Shown here one piece after another: positions 7,202 through 14,064 of a stretch of 18,196 bases of DNA (its first letter is position 1; each line of letters opens with the position of its first letter). Both the position numbers and the translations under genes were made by a program. The DNA is from CAZIVO01 sp964542765 (GTDB lineage Bacteria; Planctomycetota; UBA1135; UBA2386): positions 1 through 18,196 of the forward strand of contig CAZIVO010000073.1 in assembly GCA_964542765.1 (NCBI GenBank), given 5' to 3'. The notes under the pieces are model-generated. The model was not told the DNA's origin, searched no databases, and saw only the letters and a program-made list of their open reading frames with translations.

Positions 7202-7873
7202 CTACTTTTTTACCTCGGGAGTTTCGCCCTTTTCCGGCGGCTTTTTCACGCGCTCGGCCAGCTTCCAGACCTGGATGAGCGCAGCCTTGAGTTCGCCCTC
7301 GACCTCGCTGACGGCATCCAGGCGCGTCCGAATTGCAACGACAGCCTCCTTGACCGATGTCTCCTTGGCAGCCAGCTCAGCCTGAGAATCCTTCAAAAGC
7401 TTGTCCTGAGCGGCCATCTCAGCCTTGAGTTCGGCGAGGGTCGTGGCCCTCGCAGCGAGTTGCTGTTCAAGCTCTTTCAGCGGCTTCATCTCCGCTTCGA
7501 TGGCCGCCCGACGCCCCCTGACAGCCACCAGATCTTCCTCCATCGCCGCCAGTGCGGCGAGTTCTCCCGCCAGCTCTCGCATCTTTGTGCGCTGACGATC
7601 GAGCGAAGAAACCAGATCTTGCTCCGCACGGCGAAACTCGGCCTGTAAATCCTTATTCTCTTGCCGCACTCGCCAGAGTTCGCGCTCCAATAGCTTCCGC
7701 TCTGACCGACCGGCAGTGATTTGGCTATCCCACGCACTCCGCTGGACAGAATTAATCTTTCCAGAAAAGCCCTCGCATCCCGTCAACAAGGACAGCAAAA
7801 AGCACAGGCCGAGCACAAGGCTCGCCGTTATCAACTCCGACCAGTTCGAGGAATGAAGGAATATGGAACGCAC
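7202..7873 (-). CDS. Coiled-coil lipoprotein of unknown function
   Basis: No family is recognised. From a GTG at 7873 the protein has 223 residues. A hydrophobic stretch (about 14-31) ends in the lipobox LLTGC, with the lipid-carrying Cys at 33. This predicts a lipoprotein anchored in the inner or outer membrane. Residues of about 50-200 are almost wholly Ala/Glu/Leu/Lys/Arg/Gln with heptad-like spacing, a long parallel coiled coil. The C-terminus is Lys/Pro/Glu-rich (KKPPEKGETPEVKK). The start is uncertain. GTG 7873 overlaps ndk by 11 nt and gives a basic residue before the hydrophobic part. A TTG at 7834 avoids the overlap but gives an uncharged leader. An ATG at 7975 would lie deep in ndk. 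It converges on hslU with 30 nt between the stops. Confidence 0.7.
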   Translation of the reverse strand: MRSIFLHSSNWSELITASLVLGLCFLLSLLTGCEGFSGKINSVQRSAWDSQITAGRSERKLLERELWRVRQENKDLQAEFRRAEQDLVSSLDRQRTKMRELAGELAALAAMEEDLVAVRGRRAAIEAEMKPLKELEQQLAARATTLAELKAEMAAQDKLLKDSQAELAAKETSVKEAVVAIRTRLDAVSEVEGELKAALIQVWKLAERVKKPPEKGETPEVKK

Positions 7874-8333
7874 TTTGATTTTGCTCAAGCCCGACACGCT
7901 GCAACGCGGCTTCGTGGGCTCTATTATCGCACGCTTCGAGAAAAAGGGGCTCAAGATCGCCGGTTTGAAGCTCATGCAGATGAATGCGGAGCTGGCCGCC
8001 CAGCACTATTCTGACCATGTCGACAAACCCTTCTACGAGGGTCTGGTCCGCTTCATGACCAGCCGGCCGATCGTGGCGATCGCGCTCGAGGGCATCGACG
8101 CCATCGTCATCTGCAGGAATATGATGGGTGCCACCTTCGGCTCGAAGGCCGCACCGGGCACCATCCGCGGCGATCATGGGGTGAGCAATTCATTCAATCT
8201 GATCCATGGCTCTGACAGTCCACAAGCAGCCGAAAAGGAACTTGCGTTATTCTTTCCTGAGGGGTGCCTGGATTACGATTTCGATGCCCTGCGCTGGATC
8301 TACGACCCCGAAGAGGAGTGGCCCGGCTCCTGA
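7863..8333 (+). CDS. ndk: Nucleoside diphosphate kinase
   Basis: This enzyme transfers the terminal phosphate from ATP to other NDPs through a phosphohistidine and balances the NTP and dNTP pools. It has 156 residues, slightly longer than the usual 140-150. It begins MERTLILLKPD, with the conserved Lys9 of the KPD motif. The catalytic histidine is H115 in NLIHGSDS (112-119), preceded by RGDHGVSNSF, where the usual RGD(F/Y) occurs. Start at ATG 7863 with GAAGGA and GAGGA upstream. It is divergent from the coiled-coil lipoprotein gene with at most 28 nt between them and ends 134 nt before the first protease gene. It appears monocistronic. Confidence 0.96.
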   Translation: MERTLILLKPDTLQRGFVGSIIARFEKKGLKIAGLKLMQMNAELAAQHYSDHVDKPFYEGLVRFMTSRPIVAIALEGIDAIVICRNMMGATFGSKAAPGTIRGDHGVSNSFNLIHGSDSPQAAEKELALFFPEGCLDYDFDALRWIYDPEEEWPGS

Positions 8334-8393
8334 CCGGTAAGCCGCCACCGAGGCCGACCTCCACCGAAAGCATCCTTATATCTCCTCGTTCCG

Positions 8394-8444
8394 TCGAGCC
8401 CTTCGGTTAGACTGAACCAATATTCATTTCACCCTCGAGCCCTT
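8394..8444. repeat. Pair of 10-bp direct repeats upstream of protease 1
   Basis: TCGAGCCCTT occurs at 8394-8403 and again at 8435-8444. Start-to-start spacing is 41 bp, close to four helical turns. Between them lies the small inverted repeat GGTT-6-AACC and an AT-rich stretch. The second copy is 23 nt before the protease GTG. This could be a pair of regulator binding sites, or chance; I saw no copy before the second protease gene. Confidence 0.4.
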
Positions 8445-8467
8445 GGCTCAACCGGAAAGGCAACGTC

Positions 8468-11104
8468 GTGAATCCCCGCACACTGGCTTTGAGTATCGCG
8501 CTTTTGAACCTGTCGGCCGCCGCACAAGATCCAGGTCCCGAAGTCAGCCGAGCATGGACTGACTTCGTCCACAAAAATGGTGAGTGGACAGCGCAGTGGT
8601 GTCCGGCAACGGGAACGCCCAGTGCAATCTGGGGCGCCGGGCTGCGCCTACAAGAGCGGCCCATCGAGGTGATGAACAAGGCGCGAGCCCTGTCGGTCAG
8701 CATCCTCGACAAGCACCGGAAGTTGCTCGGCACCGGCGGTTCGACCTACGTCGAGCAAGTCGGCGCCAAGGTGGGCAGGGTCTGGGTTTTTGTCTACTCC
8801 CAGAAATTTTCCGGACTACCCGTGATCGATGGACGAGCCGATGTCCGGATCAACGAAAACGGTGTCCTGGCCATGTTCGGATCGCAAGCCTTGCCAATCC
8901 CTGCCGGGTTCAACGTGACGCCAAATCTGACCTCGGATCAGGCGCGACTGATCGGCTGGCAACATGTAGACCAGACGCCCCCCTCTTCGGAGATCAACCT
9001 GCCCGGACCTCGCCAGAATCAACTGGTCATCTGGGGTGACACCAGCGCCCGAACCAGAACAGCCGTGCGACTGGCATGGGAAGTTCCTGTCGATGCTTCC
9101 AGCGTGATCGGCCGCACCTATGTGGATGCGCTCACCGGACAAGTTCTGGAATGGGTCACCGATCGTTACGAATGCTTCGGCCACCATCACCAGGCCTCTT
9201 CATCACGAGCCCACGCTCCCACTGGCATGCACGTCGAGGTGATTCCTGGCTCACCGGCAGCCACGGTCAGCGGCACGGTGATGGCGTGGACCAATACCTC
9301 GGTCATGCCCAATGCAGCACCGAAGAATGTTCCGGTCGTGGGACTCAAGATCGGCTCCACCTACACGGACGAAAACGGCAAGTTCTCCCTGCCCGGAACA
9401 TCGGTGCCCGTCACGATCAGCTTTGTCGGGCGGCATTGCAGCAATATCAATCCTTCTCAAGGAACCAAATTCAGCCGCTCGATCACTCTGACCGGAACCA
9501 ACAACACCATCCAGATCTACTCGTCAAGTGCTCAGCAATTCGATCTATCGCAATCGACCTGCTACCACTTCACCGACAAATCAATGCGCTTCGTCCGTGG
9601 CCTGCTCGGAAACAGCACGCAACTCGACCGCCTGTCCGGAATCCGCGCGACCGTCAACCAGAAGCAAGCTTGCAACGCCTTCTACAGTCTCAATGCGATG
9701 ACTTTCTTTCACGCCGCCGGCGGCTGCGTGAATACGGCCTACAACACGGTCGTCTCGCACGAATGGGGACATGGCCTCGATGACTGCTTCGGCGGCATCG
9801 CCCGTGGACAGATGCAAGAAGGCGTCGCCGACACCATCCCGATGCTGATGAATGATGACCCCATCGTCGGCCGCGACTTCCAGGGCTCCGGGACCAAGGT
9901 CCGGACTGGCACCAACACTCGCAAGTACCCTCCCTCCGGCTCGGTCCATCAGCAGGGTGAGGTATGGATGGGCTGGATGTGGGACTGTCGAACGAACTTC
10001 GTTGCCAGCTTGGGCCAGGCCAAGGGGCTCGATCTGGCACGAGAACTTTTCGTCGGCGTCTTCCCCACCAATCCTCCCAATCAAAGCACCGGAGTTCGCG
10101 AGATTTTCATCCTCGACGACGATGACGGCAACCTCAACAACGGCACACCGCACTACCTCGACCTGGAAAAGGCCTGCGTCAAGCGCAACATGCCTTTCCC
10201 CAAGCGAACCAACCCCGATGCCGGCAGTTACAAAACCTACGGCATGGGTTGCAAGGGCACGGGCAAGATGCCGTCCGCTTGCGGTTCAGCCAATACTGCG
10301 GGGCTCTTTCTTGATCTCGCTGGATTCGTCAATACCGAGTATGCGATCGAAGTCACTGCATCGGGCAACCTGAGCGTCTCGGGCTTCGAGATTCAGAGTA
10401 AATCCCGTCAGTCGGGGAGCGTGACCATCCAGACCCGACTCTACACGGCGAACGCACAAGGGCAGCCCGATCAGCAGGTCCGTAGCGGAACCATGGTCAT
10501 CGGTGCCACCCCGGGTTTTTACAAGGCACAATTCTCTTCCCCCTATCAGGTCAGCAATGGAACCAAATTCTTCATTGGGTTCCTCAACCCAGCATCGTCC
10601 GTTTCCGTCCCGATTGTTCTCACGGGTACTCCCAGCACCGTCTTCACCAAGGGATTGATCGGCTGGGGCCGCACGCTCTTCTCCTTCCCCTGGTCGTGGA
10701 AGCTGGCTTGCACCGGAGGCCCCGGCGCTATTCCGACCCTCACCAATGATGGCGCCCCCGAACTCGGTTCGAGCTTCAAGCTGCATCTGGAATCGGCCGC
10801 TGCCAACGCCAACGCAGTCTTCTTGATCGGATCCTCCAAGACACGGTGGGCCGGATTCTCACTCCCCCTTGACCTGAATCCGATTGGCGCGCCAGGCTGT
10901 TCAATCCTGGCCGCTGCCGAGATCCAGATCCCGGTCACTGCCAACGCCAATGGATCGGCCGTTCTCACCTTGTCGATCCCGAACCAAGCGAGCTTGTTCC
11001 GCAAACCCTTCTTCGATCAGTTTCTGATCAAGGACACCGGTGCGAACCGTTTGGGCTGGGCCGTCAGCAACGCTGGCGAGGCCAAGGTAGGCAAAAAGCT
11101 CTAG
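8468..11104 (+). CDS. Secreted M36-like (fungalysin-type) metalloprotease, copy 1
   Basis: The 878-residue predicted exported zinc protease starts at a GTG (8468) with GGAAAGG upstream. A signal peptide (1-19, SAAA/Q) comes first. A propeptide-like region (about 25-230) includes VFVYSQKFSGLPVIDGRADV, as in FTP/PepSY prodomains. A carboxypeptidase-regulatory-like beta domain follows (about 265-320, TYTDENGKFSLPG). The catalytic core has zinc ligands in HEWGH (431-435) and E451 in QEGVAD. H494 lies in VHQQGEVW, as in the fungalysin VHxxGEVW motif. The last His-to-Glu spacing is shorter than in known M36 or thermolysin enzymes. The C-terminal part has YGMGCKGTGK (591-600), a beta-rich segment (about 607-750) and a module with GAPGC (807-811). 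Probably secreted or cell-surface; substrate unknown. A close paralogue follows. Exact MEROPS family is inferred. Confidence 0.85.
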   Translation: MNPRTLALSIALLNLSAAAQDPGPEVSRAWTDFVHKNGEWTAQWCPATGTPSAIWGAGLRLQERPIEVMNKARALSVSILDKHRKLLGTGGSTYVEQVGAKVGRVWVFVYSQKFSGLPVIDGRADVRINENGVLAMFGSQALPIPAGFNVTPNLTSDQARLIGWQHVDQTPPSSEINLPGPRQNQLVIWGDTSARTRTAVRLAWEVPVDASSVIGRTYVDALTGQVLEWVTDRYECFGHHHQASSSRAHAPTGMHVEVIPGSPAATVSGTVMAWTNTSVMPNAAPKNVPVVGLKIGSTYTDENGKFSLPGTSVPVTISFVGRHCSNINPSQGTKFSRSITLTGTNNTIQIYSSSAQQFDLSQSTCYHFTDKSMRFVRGLLGNSTQLDRLSGIRATVNQKQACNAFYSLNAMTFFHAAGGCVNTAYNTVVSHEWGHGLDDCFGGIARGQMQEGVADTIPMLMNDDPIVGRDFQGSGTKVRTGTNTRKYPPSGSVHQQGEVWMGWMWDCRTNFVASLGQAKGLDLARELFVGVFPTNPPNQSTGVREIFILDDDDGNLNNGTPHYLDLEKACVKRNMPFPKRTNPDAGSYKTYGMGCKGTGKMPSACGSANTAGLFLDLAGFVNTEYAIEVTASGNLSVSGFEIQSKSRQSGSVTIQTRLYTANAQGQPDQQVRSGTMVIGATPGFYKAQFSSPYQVSNGTKFFIGFLNPASSVSVPIVLTGTPSTVFTKGLIGWGRTLFSFPWSWKLACTGGPGAIPTLTNDGAPELGSSFKLHLESAAANANAVFLIGSSKTRWAGFSLPLDLNPIGAPGCSILAAAEIQIPVTANANGSAVLTLSIPNQASLFRKPFFDQFLIKDTGANRLGWAVSNAGEAKVGKKL

Positions 11105-11127
11105 GCCTGACCCTGGCCAATTGCTCG

Positions 11128-11187
11128 CGGGAGGGCGAGCGGGAGTCCGAACGGGAGTCCGAACGGGAGCCCGAACGGAACCCGCTC
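11128..11187. repeat. 12-bp tandem repeat array
   Basis: Three near-perfect units of CGGGAGTCCGAA occupy 11140-11175 (the third has one T-to-C change). A diverged unit precedes (11128-11139) and a partial unit follows (11176-11187). The array lies 23 nt past the protease 1 stop. Read in that gene's frame it encodes GSPN repeats, though two stop codons intervene. GGGAGC (11165-11170) and GCTCCC (11184-11189) can pair, as can GAGCGGG (11137-11143) with CCCGCTC (11181-11187). The array could therefore fold as a 3'-end hairpin, but no T-run follows. Confidence 0.75.
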
Positions 11188-11312
11188 CCTCAGGCTATTC
11201 TCCCCGACTATCCGCGATCGGGCACGGAGAACCCCTCCATGCCGTATAGTCAAAAGAGCTCTCGGATATCCTCACCGTTCCGATCAAACAGATACCCCCG
11301 GAGAACCGCATC

Positions 11313-14012
11313 ATGCGACCGACCCTTTTCACCCTTCTCGCAGCCCTGGTATCCCTCAGCTCCTTGGCCGCCCAAAATGACGACCGCCCATCGACCACGA
11401 TTCCGGAAGGCATTCAGCGTGCCTGGACCGACTTCACCAGGCAAAACGGTAACGACTGGCGCGTCGCATGGAACGAGGTAACACGAACCCCTGAAGCTAT
11501 CTGGGGACCCGGCCTCCGCCTGACCACCAATCCCGTTGCATCGACCGCGCAAGCGAGGATTCATGCACAGGCTGTGATCGAAACATATGCCTCACTGCTG
11601 GGGCAGGGCCAATCGCGCTTCGTCGAGGTGATCGGCGAAAAGGTACAGCGAGTCCATGTTTTCGTATATCGACAGCGCTATCGCGGGCTCGAGGTGATCG
11701 ATGGACGTGCCGATGTCCGGATCCATGACAATGGCGTCCTGTCCCTCTTTGGATCGCAGGCTTGGCAGATTCCTGGTGGTTTCGAAATCCTGCCGAAGCT
11801 GGAGACCGGCGAAGCACGCGCCCGAGCAATTCGACATCTCCAACTCGAGGGAGCAGCACCCGGCATGGTGCCGGCCAAGGACCGATTGGTCATCTGGGCC
11901 GACATCCTCCAACCAAACAGTCCGGTTCGTCTCGCCTGGGAGGTCAAGATCGATCGCATGGCCGAGGAAAAGATTGGTCGCGCCTACATCGATGCGCGCA
12001 ACGGACGCTTCCTCCAGTACCGCACCGATCTGCATAAATGCAACTTCGGTGACAGTCACTGCTCCGACGACCATCACGCGGCCGAACCGGAAATGAGCGA
12101 AGTGCGGATCGAGGTCATCCCCGACCCCGACCCCTCGACCGATGCCGGCTCTGTCGGTGGCACGATCATGGCCTGGACCAACATCGCCACCGATTCCACG
12201 GCGGCGCTCAAGAACATCCCGATGGTCAATATGCAGATCGGATCCACCTACACCGACAGCAACGGCAAGTTCAGCCTGCCCGGAACATCCGTCCCCGTGA
12301 CCCTGCGCTTCACAGGAAAATACTGCGGCGCTATCACGGCACAGCAGGGAACAACGTTCAGCCGAAGCATCACGCTGACGGGAGCCAACAACCAGATTCA
12401 GATCTACACGGCCAACGCCGCACAATTCGACCGCTCACAGTCGACCTGCTACTTCACAACCAACCGCAACATGGAGTTTACCCGTGGAATTCTGGGCAAC
12501 AAATCGCAGCTCACTCGATTGAACAGCATCCGCTCCACGGTCAATCGAAGCCAGTCCTGCAACGCCTTCTACTCAGGCATGACAATGACCTTCTTCCACG
12601 AGGCCGGCGGTTGCGCGAACACGGCCTTCCCCGATGTCATCGAACACGAATGGGGACACGGTCTCGATGATGCTTTCAATGGCGTCGCCCGTGGCCAGAT
12701 GCAAGAAGGCTTGGCTGACACCGTTGCGATCATGCAGAACGACAATCCGATCATCGGCAACAAGTTCTTCCTGAACCGCACACCCAACTATGTTCGGATC
12801 GCAACCAACACCAAGCGCTGGCCACCATCGGGATCCGTCCACGCACAGGGCGAAGTCTGGATGGGCTGGTGCTGGGATTGCCGCAATGAACTGGTCACGA
12901 AGATGGGCAAGACAGCCGGGCTTGCACAGCTCCGAAAACTCTTCCTGGGTATCTTTGTGGCCGATCCACGCACCCAGCAAGCAGGCGCTCGCGAAGTCGC
13001 CTTGCTCGACGACAATGACGGCAATCTCAACAATGGCACCCCGAACTGCTTGCAACTGACCCGGGCCCTGAAGAAACGCAATATCCCCAACCCCATCGGC
13101 GCCTGCGCCGGTCAACCCGGGTATGGGACCTTCGGCATGGGCTGCAAGGGTTCGGGCAAGTTGCCGTCCGCCTGCGGTAGCGTCAACGGTAATGGCGGCA
13201 CCCTGACCACCTGGACTCGAACCAACGAGTATTCCTACGGTTACAAGGCCAGCAAGGACATGACCGTGGTCGGTTTCTCGCTCTACACGCAAAGGATCAC
13301 GGGCACCGGCTCCATGACCTGCGCCTTCTACGGCCCGACCAATTCCGCGATTCCGCCGACAGCTTCGGCGGCCACCGGGACCATGACGGTTGGCGCCAGC
13401 GCAGGCTGGTACACGGTCAAGCTCGCCAACCCCATCACGGTCAAGGCAGGCCAGAATTTCTGGGTTTCGCAATATGACACCCAGAACATCCGCGCGGCGA
13501 ACCTCACGACAGGTACGCCACAGATGCTGCCAACCTTCTGGCGGCGGCCCGCGGGCGGCACGGGAGCATGGGGCACCAGTTCCATCGTCCAGTTCCCCTC
13601 ATTCCGGGTCAATTGCTCTGGTGGTGGTGGCGGTGGTGCAGTCCCGGCCTTGACCAACAACGGCCTGCCCACCCTCGGCAAAAGCTTCCAGGTCAACCTC
13701 AACTCCGCGGCACCGAATAGCACGGCCAGCCTGATCATCGGGGTCTCGAAGAGTTCATGGACTTCGCTCAAGCTACCGCTCGACCTCGGTATCATCGGCG
13801 CACCCGGCTGCAGCCTGCTGGCATCGGCACAGCTACAGGTCCCCACCAAGACCAACGCATCCGGCAGCGCCAGCATCTCCATCACCATCCCCAACAGCGC
13901 CACGCTCGTCGGCAAGAAGTTCTACAACCAGTACCTGATCTATGACCCCAGCATCAACCGAGTGGGATGGGTTACAAGCAATGCCGGCGAGGGCATGGTC
14001 GGCAATCCATAG
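11313..14012 (+). CDS. Secreted M36-like (fungalysin-type) metalloprotease, copy 2
   Basis: This is a paralogue of the preceding gene, 899 residues, same domain order and clearly similar throughout. The signal peptide is MRPTLFTLLAALVSLSSLAA with cleavage before Q. The propeptide-like region holds VFVYRQRYRGLEVIDGRADV. The inserted beta domain has TYTDSNGKFSLPG. Zinc ligands are HEWGH (445-449) and E465 in QEGLAD, and the third motif is VHAQGEVW (H510). The catalytic core ends with DDNDGNLNNGTP. The C-terminal part has FGMGCKGSGK, a beta-rich segment, a six-glycine linker (770-775) and the GAPGC module, ending NAGEGMVGNP. ATG at 11313 with GGAG 9 nt upstream. It probably arose by tandem duplication. 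The surface and linker regions are most diverged, suggesting different substrates or localisation. Family assignment is by motif only. Confidence 0.85.
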   Translation: MRPTLFTLLAALVSLSSLAAQNDDRPSTTIPEGIQRAWTDFTRQNGNDWRVAWNEVTRTPEAIWGPGLRLTTNPVASTAQARIHAQAVIETYASLLGQGQSRFVEVIGEKVQRVHVFVYRQRYRGLEVIDGRADVRIHDNGVLSLFGSQAWQIPGGFEILPKLETGEARARAIRHLQLEGAAPGMVPAKDRLVIWADILQPNSPVRLAWEVKIDRMAEEKIGRAYIDARNGRFLQYRTDLHKCNFGDSHCSDDHHAAEPEMSEVRIEVIPDPDPSTDAGSVGGTIMAWTNIATDSTAALKNIPMVNMQIGSTYTDSNGKFSLPGTSVPVTLRFTGKYCGAITAQQGTTFSRSITLTGANNQIQIYTANAAQFDRSQSTCYFTTNRNMEFTRGILGNKSQLTRLNSIRSTVNRSQSCNAFYSGMTMTFFHEAGGCANTAFPDVIEHEWGHGLDDAFNGVARGQMQEGLADTVAIMQNDNPIIGNKFFLNRTPNYVRIATNTKRWPPSGSVHAQGEVWMGWCWDCRNELVTKMGKTAGLAQLRKLFLGIFVADPRTQQAGAREVALLDDNDGNLNNGTPNCLQLTRALKKRNIPNPIGACAGQPGYGTFGMGCKGSGKLPSACGSVNGNGGTLTTWTRTNEYSYGYKASKDMTVVGFSLYTQRITGTGSMTCAFYGPTNSAIPPTASAATGTMTVGASAGWYTVKLANPITVKAGQNFWVSQYDTQNIRAANLTTGTPQMLPTFWRRPAGGTGAWGTSSIVQFPSFRVNCSGGGGGGAVPALTNNGLPTLGKSFQVNLNSAAPNSTASLIIGVSKSSWTSLKLPLDLGIIGAPGCSLLASAQLQVPTKTNASGSASISITIPNSATLVGKKFYNQYLIYDPSINRVGWVTSNAGEGMVGNP
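13620..13637 (+). repeat. GGT/GGC triplet run coding a polyglycine linker
   Basis: Six glycine codons in a row (GGT x3, GGC, GGT x2) code residues 770-775 of protease copy 2, just before the C-terminal module. Copy 1 has only TGGPGA at the same place, so the run has expanded since duplication. In-frame slippage here would only change linker length. Confidence 0.75.
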
Positions 14013-14064
14013 CCCATGAGGCACCGATCTACATGATCCTGGCTCATGGTGATCGGATCAGGCC

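Noticed and set aside
7174..7210. Possible bidirectional terminator between hslU and the lipoprotein gene (GCGGT/ACCGC hairpin, later T-run)
   Set aside because: The stem is only 5 bp with an 8-nt loop, and the T-run is some 14 nt away inside the neighbouring gene.
12573..13472. 299-residue minus-strand open frame inside protease copy 2
   Set aside because: It is antisense to the HEWGH catalytic core and its C-terminal flank. A similar antisense frame in copy 1 reflects shared codon bias, not a gene.
8468..14012. The tandem repeat-like protease pair as a mobile or toxin (polymorphic) system
   Set aside because: No transposase, immunity gene, secretion-specific marker or terminal repeats are seen. 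Simple tandem duplication of exported enzymes explains the pattern.
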